DNA of 64,000 nucleotides, from the NCBI GenBank assembly GCA_964544155.1, contig CAZJAH010000001.1:186001-250000 (forward strand), in the 5' to 3' direction. The number at the start of each line of letters is the position of its first letter. Within the stretch, counting starts at the first letter, position 1. The notes under the pieces are model-generated. The model worked only from the letters and a program-made list of their open reading frames with translations, did not search any database and was not told where the DNA came from. The DNA is from CAZJAH01 sp964544155 (GTDB lineage Bacteria; Bacteroidota; Ignavibacteria; Kapaibacteriales; UBA2268). A program made the position numbers and the translations under genes. This document shows, piece after piece, positions 33,196 through 41,085 of this stretch.

Positions 33196-34968
33196 TTAAT
33201 CCGGCTTCATATAATGAGATACATAATTGATTATTTTGGGGTCCGGCTTATCGCCTTTGCCCAGAACCAATCCCTGATATTCTTCAATTTTCTTGTAATT
33301 CATCGAATTAAAGGATGATATCTTTGATACAATATCTTCAAAAACATGCTCCGAGCGCTTGTAATCCCAGTTGGCGCCCATAAGGTTAGCCAGCCCTGTG
33401 ATTATCCTCCAGCTCTGGCGGCAGTCCCTCTGCTCATGCTGCGACCAGCGGTCATTATGCGAACCGAACTTATCCAGCCGGCTCATTTTCATATTCATAT
33501 AGCGGAGGTTTTCTTTGGTAACCAGAGCGGGCCTCAAAAGCTGCACCCTTTTATCGCGGTTTGTGAAAGTACCCTCTATCTCCGCGTAAGTGGATGCCGG
33601 AAATACCGCGTCGGCTTTATCCGCGAGCGAGCCTTTATTGTAGGCATGGACTATAAGCAGGTCGAGCTTATCCAGCTCCTCGAATATTTCCTTATGATAG
33701 GAGAAGTCCTCTTCGGCCACGTATAGCGCCCTGATCTTGCCATTACTTATAAGCTCTGCAAGCTCTTCTGCCTTATAGCCTTTCGGGCCGGGCTTAAGTC
33801 CGGTTTCCTTAGCTCCCATCGCGTTAGGAAGCTTATCAGCCTCAAGTAGGAAATCATCCCTGAGCGAGTCTTTTCTGTGGGGCAGGAATCCGGTATTCTG
33901 CGTTTTGATTACTTCGGTGGCAAAGCGCTGCAGAACGTAAGCACACTCATTGGACAGCTTGCCGGAGCCAAGAACGAATATCTCGTCAGGCTTGAATTCG
34001 CCGAGCTTATCTGCCGCGAACATGTAAGCGTCCTGCCAGGTTGTTTCTTTCAGAGTGCCGCCATCCTTAAGCATGGGCGCGGTAACTCTGTTCTCATTTA
34101 CGTAATCTATATGATTGAGCCTCTGCTCGTCAGTAAGCCAATATCTGTTTACATAGAGGTTTGTGCCGGGGTTTACTCTTAGTATCTGATTATTCCTTAC
34201 CCCTATTTTGATATTCGCGCCAGTGGAATCATTCGGGGTGATCGAAGGATTAAAGCTCATATCCCAAACCCTTGATTCAAAACGGAACTGCTGGCTCGTA
34301 AGAGCGCCTACAGGGCAGATCTCGATAACATTCATAGAATAAGGATTATCGAATTCCGTGCCCTCAAAAAGCTTGATGGTTACGTGGTCACCCCTTTGAA
34401 CAAATGTAAGCACATCCTGCTTAGCTTCCTCTTTGGCGTACCTGATACACCTGGAGCAGGAAATGCAGCGTTCGGCGTCGAATATAACATTCGGGCCCCA
34501 GCGCTGACGCTTTTCTTTACGGTTCTTGATCTCCTCGAAGCGGCTTTCGCCCCGGGAATGTTTATAGGCGTATTCCTGGAGCTTACATTCACCGGCTTCA
34601 TCGCATATAGGGCAGTCCAGCGGGTGATTTATGAGCAGAAATTCCATAACGGCTTCCTGCGCTTCAATCACTTTTTTATTATTAATATTAACATGCATAC
34701 CGTCCGACACAATGGTAGCGCAGGCGATCTGAAGTTTGGGGAAATAACCGATTTCTATATTGCCGTTCTCGTCCTTAGAAAAACCACCATCAGGCGTCCT
34801 TCGCGGCGTACCTACCTCAACGAGGCACATCCTGCAGTTTCCCGCCACCGAAAGCTCAGGGTGCCAGCAGAAATGGGGTATCTGCATTCCGTTATCGTAG
34901 GCTGCCTGAATAATTGTCTGGCCTTCATGTGCTTCTATCTTTTTGCCGTCAATAAATATAGAAGGCAT
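33196..34968 (-). CDS. nuoG: NADH-quinone oxidoreductase subunit NuoG (short form)
   Basis: NuoG is the large Fe-S subunit of complex I. The N-terminal 2Fe-2S site (CWHPELSVAGNCRMC), the His-ligated cluster region (HPLDCPICDEAGECKLQ) and the next 4Fe-4S set (CISCSRCIRYAKE with the distal Cys in EICPVGAL) are all visible within the first 230 residues. After the molybdopterin-type Fe4S4 segment (FESRVWDMSFNP, no cluster cysteines seen), the rest is a shortened molybdopterin-oxidoreductase-like domain. At 590 residues it is shorter than most NuoG proteins (about 680-900). It opens the leftward nuo operon. The 315-base upstream interval separates it from the divergent OLD-family gene. Confidence 0.93.
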   Translation of the reverse strand: MPSIFIDGKKIEAHEGQTIIQAAYDNGMQIPHFCWHPELSVAGNCRMCLVEVGTPRRTPDGGFSKDENGNIEIGYFPKLQIACATIVSDGMHVNINNKKVIEAQEAVMEFLLINHPLDCPICDEAGECKLQEYAYKHSRGESRFEEIKNRKEKRQRWGPNVIFDAERCISCSRCIRYAKEEAKQDVLTFVQRGDHVTIKLFEGTEFDNPYSMNVIEICPVGALTSQQFRFESRVWDMSFNPSITPNDSTGANIKIGVRNNQILRVNPGTNLYVNRYWLTDEQRLNHIDYVNENRVTAPMLKDGGTLKETTWQDAYMFAADKLGEFKPDEIFVLGSGKLSNECAYVLQRFATEVIKTQNTGFLPHRKDSLRDDFLLEADKLPNAMGAKETGLKPGPKGYKAEELAELISNGKIRALYVAEEDFSYHKEIFEELDKLDLLIVHAYNKGSLADKADAVFPASTYAEIEGTFTNRDKRVQLLRPALVTKENLRYMNMKMSRLDKFGSHNDRWSQHEQRDCRQSWRIITGLANLMGANWDYKRSEHVFEDIVSKISSFNSMNYKKIEEYQGLVLGKGDKPDPKIINYVSHYMKPD

Positions 34969-35283
34969 ATTCGATCATCCTAATATTAGTTGTTCATTAA
35001 CACTGCTTTAAGGCGAAAAACAAGCCTGCTTCGATATATACTATATTTTACGCCAAAACAAATAACAAGATAACATTTTTCGGGCAAAATTTAAATAAAA
35101 TTCATTAAGCGCGAACATATATTCGCCAATTAGCGAGAATAATTTCCTGCTCGACAGTTATGAACTGCTAGCCACATCGTATTGATTATTATAAAAAGTT
35201 GTGGTATATTGGGGGGGGGTGGATTAGAATATAAGAAATTTAAGGATAGTATGATTTTTAATCTTAGATAAAAGTTCTGAAAT
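34969..35283. other. Divergent intergenic region between nuoG and the OLD-family gene
   Basis: This AT-rich 315-base interval contains no gene that I can support. It holds an imperfect inverted repeat at about 35121-35140 (ATTCGC / GCGAGAAT) and, nearer the rightward gene, the promoter-like pair and G9 tract described separately. The left half should carry the nuoG promoter, but I cannot point to a convincing element there. Confidence 0.6.
35182..35219 (+). promoter_or_regulatory. Promoter-like elements abutting a G9 tract
   Basis: TTGATT (35182-35187), a 17-base spacer and TATATT (35205-35210) resemble a sigma-70 promoter reading toward the OLD-family gene. Nine consecutive G residues (35211-35219) follow directly, so the likely transcription start falls in or just after the G tract. 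Length changes in such a tract can alter initiation. Promoter consensus in this lineage is not known to me, so the call is tentative. Confidence 0.4.
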
Positions 35284-37011
35284 ATGATAAATAAATTAAT
35301 CTTAAAAAATTTCAAAAGCATAAAAGAAGAAACTTTTGTATTCAACCAATTTGATTTAATTGTTGGCGCTAATAATAGTGGGAAGAGTACCGCTTTACAA
35401 GCTTTGGCAATTTGGCAGTATTGTGTTGATCAGTTTCGTTTATCAAAGAAAAAAGGCAGTCGTGGAATACAAGTTGTGCTACCTAATTTCACAGCGCTAC
35501 CTTTACCGGAATTTAACTTATTATGGACTGATCGTACAGACCGGGAATACATTGAGGACAAAAGCAAAAATGGAGGAAAAGCACAAAACTACATTTATAT
35601 TGAAATCGATGTCTATTGGCACGAAGACAATAAAGAGCGTAATTTTTGTGTGTTAATGAGATACCAGTCACCACAAGCTGCTTTTGCTATTCCTAAAGAT
35701 GGTTGGACAAACTTTAATAGTATTAGCAAGCTGCCTGGTTTTCCACATATCGTTTATGTTCCACCTTTTTCTGGTTTGGAACCTCATGAAAAGTGGATGG
35801 ATGACGGCAATGTAAGGCAACAAATTGGTAAAGCACAACCAGGTTCTGTTTTACGAAATTTATTATTTAGAGTTATTGACAGAAAGGATGTACCGGTAAA
35901 CTCAAATGTAGATTGGAGAGAAATTGCTGCTAAAACCGAGGAATGGTTTGGAATTGAATTAAAAGCCCCTGAATATGAAAAAGGTATTAGTACTGAAATT
36001 ACAGCAGAGTATAAATCGAATAAAAGAACTTATGATATAATTTCAGGAGGAAGTGGATTTCATCAAATTCTGACACTTTTGGCATTTACATATGGATACC
36101 AAGAGGCAACTACAATACTGTTTGACGAACCGGATGCTCATTTGCACGTAAATCTGCAACGCAAAATTGTGAACTATTTTAGAACTAATTCAAATAAACA
36201 GTTTATTATTGCCACTCATTCAGAGGAATTTATTAAAGGTGTTGAAATATCTTCCATTATATCATTGCTATCAGGTAAACCGGTTCGGATATCCTCCAAT
36301 TTTGAAATTTTAAATGCCCTGAGTGTCATCGACAATATAGATGTCGTTCGCACGAGGGAAAATCCCTATATCCTATATATGGAAGGGGAAGATGATGAAA
36401 GATTATTGGCAAATTGGGCAAACATTTTAGATATGAATGAAACTTATCAAAAGTTTTACCCATACATTTTAGGAGGACCAACTAAAAAAGAAATGAAAGA
36501 AAAATCTGATATTCATTTTCGTGCCTTAAAACAAATTAATCCCAATATTAAAAGAGCAATTATATTAGATTATGATAATGATGACGCAGCCCTAAATCCT
36601 GAACCTAATCAGACTGTTTTAAATGAATGGAAACGCAAAAATATTGACAATTACTTATTAGTGCCTCAAGCATGGAAGAGAGCAGTTGCTGAATCTTTAA
36701 ATATAATAAATGATAGTGATATTTTTTATCAGGCATATGCTAAGATTATTGACGATTTCTTTATTAGTGAAAATCTTATGCTCCCACCAAATACGACATG
36801 GAAAAAGTTAAATGCATCAATATTCAAAGTTTTAGATGGTAAGAAACTCCTCTTTGAAAATAGGAACAGTCTATTTCAGCAATTAAAAGAAAAAAGCAAT
36901 GACATTGTTAAAATAAACCGCCAATCAATCTCAATTTCTATGAAGCCCGAAGAAATACATGAAGATATCGAAAACTTTTTTAATAATCTTCAAAAAATTG
37001 TTGATAATTGA
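35284..37011 (+). CDS. Solitary OLD-family ATPase with TOPRIM-like nuclease domain
   Basis: The 575-residue protein begins with an SMC-like ATPase: LKNFKSIKEETF, Walker A VGANNSGKST (K34), a signature-like SGGSGFHQIL, Walker B ILFDEPDAHLH (D281, E282) and the switch His in IIATHSEEF. A TOPRIM-like part follows: YMEGEDDERLL (E367 or E369) and ILDYDND (D429, D431). This is the layout of overcoming-lysogenization-defect (OLD) nucleases, a group that includes several phage-defence effectors. The last 130 residues are unassigned. The gene is visibly richer in A and T than its neighbours, uses codons such as TTA, ATA and AGA freely, and stands alone between divergent nuoG and a convergent T9SS gene. 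It is probably horizontally acquired. No UvrD-like partner is adjacent. Confidence 0.85.
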   Translation: MINKLILKNFKSIKEETFVFNQFDLIVGANNSGKSTALQALAIWQYCVDQFRLSKKKGSRGIQVVLPNFTALPLPEFNLLWTDRTDREYIEDKSKNGGKAQNYIYIEIDVYWHEDNKERNFCVLMRYQSPQAAFAIPKDGWTNFNSISKLPGFPHIVYVPPFSGLEPHEKWMDDGNVRQQIGKAQPGSVLRNLLFRVIDRKDVPVNSNVDWREIAAKTEEWFGIELKAPEYEKGISTEITAEYKSNKRTYDIISGGSGFHQILTLLAFTYGYQEATTILFDEPDAHLHVNLQRKIVNYFRTNSNKQFIIATHSEEFIKGVEISSIISLLSGKPVRISSNFEILNALSVIDNIDVVRTRENPYILYMEGEDDERLLANWANILDMNETYQKFYPYILGGPTKKEMKEKSDIHFRALKQINPNIKRAIILDYDNDDAALNPEPNQTVLNEWKRKNIDNYLLVPQAWKRAVAESLNIINDSDIFYQAYAKIIDDFFISENLMLPPNTTWKKLNASIFKVLDGKKLLFENRNSLFQQLKEKSNDIVKINRQSISISMKPEEIHEDIENFFNNLQKIVDN

Positions 37012-37056
37012 TTATCATACAAACCTACGGGCAGCCTACTCAAAAGTTCCCCCCAA

Positions 37057-37078
37057 CCCTCCGGATTGCTCCGGAGGG
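37057..37078. repeat. Perfect 9-bp palindrome between convergent genes
   Basis: CCCTCCGGA (37057-37065) and TCCGGAGGG (37070-37078) form a perfect stem with a TTGC loop. There is no T-run on either side, so a normal terminator is less likely than a REP-like palindrome, though it could still stop both convergent transcripts. Confidence 0.5.
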
Positions 37079-37092
37079 CAGGGATAAATGAA

Positions 37093-39465
37093 TTATTTGC
37101 TAATGATAAAACTTAGGTGGCCGAGGCTTTCGCCTTTCGAGCCAAATAAGCGCAGATAGCAGCTGCCCGCGGGCAGGCCGCTTATATCTATTTTGTTCAG
37201 CAGTTTACCAAGCCGGAAGTTCATCATTATTTCGCCGCGTGCGCTGCATATTTCAGCCTTTAAGGGCGGGCTCAATAGCGTGTTACCCAGATCAATATTC
37301 AGTTCTTTTGCCGCCGGATTGGGGTATAGGCTGATGTTCCGGAGGGCATAGTGCCTCACCGTTAAAGCGTCTTTTATCTCGAATGTTCCGTCAGTCAGGT
37401 CGAACCTGTCCTCAATCATGTGCAATTTTAAAACGCCACCGGTTGTGCCTGCCGCCAGCCACTCGGAATTAGGCGACCAGGCAAGCCCGCTGACAAAGCC
37501 ATCATACTCTTCAATTTTTTTTGCAAGGGTAAATGCACCTGTTTCCCAGATATTGATATTGCCTTCGAAGCCGCCATTAGCGATGTAACTCCCGTTGGGG
37601 CTCCAGTCTGCCGATTCCACGCCGTAATCTTCCCCGTCGAGCTGCGCTATGGTTGTTCCGTCCTCGCTATCCCTAATTAGTATCGGATAATCCGCTCCGC
37701 CGCTCATGAGCAGTGAGCCGTCCGGACTCCACTCCACAAAGGCAGAGAAATAGCTGCCCGTAAAGCTTTTTAGCTTATCGCCTGTTTGTGTATTCCAAAT
37801 CACTACCGTCTCATCCTCTGAGGCGCTTGCGAGTTTTGTGCCGTCCGGGCTAAAGTCAAGCGAGGTCACCGGCATCATGTGTTCATCTATGATCAGAAGT
37901 TCATCGCCTGTTTGTGTATCCCACAGCCTAATGGTATTATCCCAAGATGAGGCGGCAATTTTTGTTCCGTCCGGACTGAAATCAAGTGATAGTATATCAT
38001 CATCGAATCCGGATAGTTTCATCTGCATTTGTCCGTTTAATTTATTGAAAATATAAACAGTATCATACGCAGATACGGCAATATTGCTGCTGCCCGGATC
38101 AATCGCAGCCTTGTTATAGCCGTATCCCGCGAAATTGAAGGATTCCGAATGCATCGTGCTGAAATTATGAAGCAGAATTTCATTCCAATAGACAACAAGC
38201 AGTTCCTCCCGCGAAATCCATATCATATCGTTTATAATATCTTTAAAGCTGTCAATTACTTCCTCAAGGATGCCGGATTCATAATTCCAGATATTTATTT
38301 TGCTGAATTCATCGGCAGTTATAAGATAATCGTCCGAAGGATGCCAGAGTACTTTCCAGATATCGAAGTATTCCGTCATTAGCCCGAAGCTCTTAAGAAG
38401 CTGGCCCGTATTCGCGTCGCTGACTATAGCCATACCGTCATAATCCGATGATGCTATCTTGCTGTCGTCGGAACTCCAGCTTAGGCAGTTTATTCTGTTA
38501 GCATGCAATCCTTCAATTTTCTGCGGCGTTCCCTGCAAATCGCTATTTAATATTATTATGGAATATCCTGTATCATCATTAGCGGTAGCCGCAAGCTTTG
38601 TGGAGCTGTGATTCCATGCTATATCTATAATAAACCCATCGGACTGGTAAGAGCCGGTTTCCATGCCTCCGGCTGCGTCAAAAACCGTTATCGCGGCTGA
38701 TTCATCTGCCACGGCAATCAGTGAGCCATCGGGGCTCCACTCCACATCATATAGCCTGTGAACGAGATCATCATACTTCCTTATTATCTCTCCGGTCTGG
38801 GTATACCAAATGAGAAGTTTATCCTCTTCTGCTCCGGCAAGGCGGGTTCCGGTATTATCCCATGATATTGCTCTGATATCGAAGAATTCGCTTTGCAGAG
38901 TCATTGTTATTTGATGATCTTCAGTGTTAATCAACAGCACATCAGTGCCTATAGCTGCTGCGAGGATACTGCCGTCAGAGCTATATTCCAGGGCTTTAAC
39001 CGCTCCCTCAAGCGGCCCGATGGTATCTTTTACTGAACGTGACTGAAAATCAAACAGGTAAATACATCCGGTAGCTCCCGCCGCGGCAATAGTCGCGCCA
39101 TCGGGGCTAAGAGCGAGTCTGTCAAGATCACCGTATCCTAAAAGCTGTTTATCTTCGAATCGGAAGGGGTTTTCGTTTTGATTGATCCTAAGCATATAGC
39201 CGGCGGATATCTCTTTCTGCCCGGCCCATTCATAGCTTGTACCCGTTGCCTTATCAGTAATTAAATGCCAGTTTTCACCACTGTCTGTACTGTATTCGAT
39301 TGATAGTGTATCTTGCGGTGAACTTCCCTCCCAGGTAATGGTGATGTTCTCATCGTTGTTGAATTTTTCGCCGCCGTTAGGAAATGTTATCCGGAGTTCA
39401 TCCTGTGCAAATAGCTTCACCGCTGCCAATGCAATACTAACTAGTAAATAAATCAGAGTTTTCAT
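37093..39465 (-). CDS. T9SS-secreted WD40 beta-propeller protein
   Basis: ATG 39465 starts a good signal peptide (MKTLIYLLVSIALAAVKLFAQ); the ATG at 39480 is less likely. Next comes an Ig-like module (ITFPNGGEKFNNDENITITW) common in secreted Ignavibacteria and Chlorobi proteins. About twelve or more WD40-type blades follow, with repeated SPDGTKIAAS and IRLWDTQTGDEL-like units. The C-terminal 85 residues are a T9SS sorting domain (ISLYPNPAAKELNI, GLPAGSCYLRLF, terminal FIISK). The protein should be displayed or released outside the cell, where a propeller could bind a protein or polysaccharide. It lies convergent to the OLD-family gene. Individual blades are so alike that internal duplication is likely. 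Confidence 0.85.
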   Translation of the reverse strand: MKTLIYLLVSIALAAVKLFAQDELRITFPNGGEKFNNDENITITWEGSSPQDTLSIEYSTDSGENWHLITDKATGTSYEWAGQKEISAGYMLRINQNENPFRFEDKQLLGYGDLDRLALSPDGATIAAAGATGCIYLFDFQSRSVKDTIGPLEGAVKALEYSSDGSILAAAIGTDVLLINTEDHQITMTLQSEFFDIRAISWDNTGTRLAGAEEDKLLIWYTQTGEIIRKYDDLVHRLYDVEWSPDGSLIAVADESAAITVFDAAGGMETGSYQSDGFIIDIAWNHSSTKLAATANDDTGYSIIILNSDLQGTPQKIEGLHANRINCLSWSSDDSKIASSDYDGMAIVSDANTGQLLKSFGLMTEYFDIWKVLWHPSDDYLITADEFSKINIWNYESGILEEVIDSFKDIINDMIWISREELLVVYWNEILLHNFSTMHSESFNFAGYGYNKAAIDPGSSNIAVSAYDTVYIFNKLNGQMQMKLSGFDDDILSLDFSPDGTKIAASSWDNTIRLWDTQTGDELLIIDEHMMPVTSLDFSPDGTKLASASEDETVVIWNTQTGDKLKSFTGSYFSAFVEWSPDGSLLMSGGADYPILIRDSEDGTTIAQLDGEDYGVESADWSPNGSYIANGGFEGNINIWETGAFTLAKKIEEYDGFVSGLAWSPNSEWLAAGTTGGVLKLHMIEDRFDLTDGTFEIKDALTVRHYALRNISLYPNPAAKELNIDLGNTLLSPPLKAEICSARGEIMMNFRLGKLLNKIDISGLPAGSCYLRLFGSKGESLGHLSFIISK

Positions 39466-39596
39466 GATAATATTCCTCAAAGAAATATAAACAATGACAA
39501 TTCTGAAATATAGTAAAAAATCAAAATATTTCTAATGATTTTTTTAGAAATATTAATATTTTTTAAAAAAACGGGAAACAATAAGCGCGATAATCC

Positions 39597-40358
39597 CTAC
39601 CTGATAAGATCGGGTTCGAGTTTTTCTTCGATGAGCCGCCAGATCTTTTGGCAGGGGTAGTTATTTTCATAGAGTGATTTGCCGAGTATGATTGAATCCA
39701 CTCCGTAAGGTACGAGTTCGTTCAGGGCCCATAACTGCCCCGGGGTAGAGGCGCCTTCCAGCATGGTGATTTTCAGGCCGGATTCCTTGGCAATCTGCTT
39801 CATACGCTCCGGGGAAGCGTCTTCCTGATGCCTAAGCCAGCTTATATCGCCATAGACCATACGATCACCGCCGAGCTCTTTGATATTTTTTATAAATTCG
39901 CGGTCAGTTACCATTATGTCCATACCGGGCAGGTGGGCGTATCCGTTATTTGAGATCAGTACAAAGACTATGCGCTGCGGTGTGTATTTGCTTACAAGCT
40001 TTCTAACGCCTTCGGGATCGATAATGGCCAGTCTATTGATGGCAATCCTGTAAATGCCGCTTTCGAGAAAGAGCTCGCATTCATCGACGGAATCGAAATT
40101 GGAGAAGAACTGCACGGGTATATCTATGCTTTGCGCTATATACAGGGCGGAGTTGAAATTGATGATGTTATTTTTACCTTCAAATGAATCAACGTCGGCT
40201 ATATGCACGGTTTTGGCGTTCTCACGGCGCCAAAGCTGGGTCAGCCTGAGCGGATTATCCGACATCTCGCGGTAGAATTTTTCGGTGCCTTCTTCACCGA
40301 TAATGCAATATGTACAGGAACCTTCGGATAATTCAACAAAAGGAAACACGAGCAGCAT
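39597..40358 (-). CDS. HisA-like TIM-barrel protein with altered catalytic residue
   Basis: The protein follows the HisA pattern: LRLTQLWRREN, VHIADVDSFEGKN, VQFFSNFDSVDECEL, GIYRIAINRLAIIDPEG and a phosphate-loop-like SIILGKSLYENN. HisA isomerises the ProFAR intermediate of histidine synthesis. However, the first catalytic Asp, in the PA(I/L)DL motif, reads PFVEL here (E9). The second catalytic Asp, expected after the central strand, is not visible in IVFVLISNNGYAHL. The protein is thus probably not a working HisA, and no other his gene is near. I chose ATG 40358, preceded by GGAGA eight bases upstream, over the TTG at 40373. It lies 18 bases after ruvA in the same direction. Function unknown. 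Confidence 0.6.
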   Translation of the reverse strand: MLLVFPFVELSEGSCTYCIIGEEGTEKFYREMSDNPLRLTQLWRRENAKTVHIADVDSFEGKNNIINFNSALYIAQSIDIPVQFFSNFDSVDECELFLESGIYRIAINRLAIIDPEGVRKLVSKYTPQRIVFVLISNNGYAHLPGMDIMVTDREFIKNIKELGGDRMVYGDISWLRHQEDASPERMKQIAKESGLKITMLEGASTPGQLWALNELVPYGVDSIILGKSLYENNYPCQKIWRLIEEKLEPDLIR

Positions 40359-40376
40359 CCCAATTTCTCCCAATAA

Positions 40377-40967
40377 TTATTTTAACGCGAATTTTAATGC
40401 CAGCTTGATTAGCTTTTCCGCATCTTTAATGTTTTTATCTTCTTTTAATGCTCTTTCAACGGATTTCTCTGATTTGGAGCGGTTATACCCCAGGGATACC
40501 AGGGCAGCGACCGCTTCCTGGCGTATCAAATTAGAACCTGCCGCTAAAGTATCCGCGCCAATGATACCGTGCATTTTGTCCTTGAGTTCGAAGATCAGCC
40601 TTTCGGCGGTCTTTTTACCTATGCCGGGCAGTTTCTGCATGGCCGGGATATTCGATTCGAGTATATAGCTGACAAGTTCTTCCACACTTATTGACGATAA
40701 TATGCCGATGGCTATCTTAGCGCCCACACCGCTAATGGATATAAGTTTCAGGAAAAGATTCCGCTCGCTTTCGTCAAAAAATCCGTAAAGCTGGATTGAA
40801 TCCTCCCTCGGAAGTAAGTGTGTAAGTATGGCTGCTGTTTCGGATACGGGAGGCAGCTTCCCGGAAGTCAATACCGAGGTAAATACTAGATACCCCACTC
40901 CGCCGCATTCGATCACTACGGAAGTGGAATCTTTCTTAGTAATTTTGCCGGTTAAACTGTAAATCAT
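40377..40967 (-). CDS. ruvA: Holliday junction branch-migration protein RuvA
   Basis: RuvA tetramers bind Holliday junctions and load the RuvB motor. The OB-fold domain I (MIYSLTGKITKKDSTSVVIE, LVFTSVLTSG) is followed by the helix-hairpin-helix domain II with ISISGVGAKIAIGILS and LPGIGKKTAERLIFELKDK, both diagnostic. The domain III tail (EAVAALVSLGYNRSKSEKSVERAL), which contacts RuvB, is present. The length (196) is normal. ruvB and ruvC are not in the window. The gene starts at 40967, after 115 bases of non-coding sequence and the terminator of the adjacent T9SS gene, and is followed closely by the HisA-like gene. Confidence 0.95.
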   Translation of the reverse strand: MIYSLTGKITKKDSTSVVIECGGVGYLVFTSVLTSGKLPPVSETAAILTHLLPREDSIQLYGFFDESERNLFLKLISISGVGAKIAIGILSSISVEELVSYILESNIPAMQKLPGIGKKTAERLIFELKDKMHGIIGADTLAAGSNLIRQEAVAALVSLGYNRSKSEKSVERALKEDKNIKDAEKLIKLALKFALK

Positions 40968-41042
40968 ATTTTTCCCGTTACCATTGAAAAAACATACGCA
41001 AAATAGTCATTATTGGGATAGTATTCAATATTGACGGAGAGA

Positions 41043-41085
41043 AAAAAAACTGTAGGAAATTACCGATGGCAAAAAGGCCTTCCTA
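41043..41085 (-). terminator. Possible terminator at the end of the 1032-residue T9SS gene
   Basis: TAGGAA (41053-41058) pairs with TTCCTA (41080-41085), the latter overlapping the stop codon, with an inner GGC/GCC pair. Read leftward, an 8-base T run (41042-41049) follows. The stem is imperfect, so confidence is moderate. Confidence 0.45.

Noticed and set aside
34384..34983. 199-residue plus-strand frame opposite nuoG
   Set aside because: It mirrors the nuoG coding region, whose Fe-S motifs are unambiguous.
35284..37011. OLD ATPase as Gabija GajA
   Set aside because: Gabija needs an adjacent GajB UvrD-like helicase; none exists here.
37057..37078. Palindrome as a standard rho-independent terminator
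   Set aside because: No T-run follows on either strand, so I listed it as a repeat instead.
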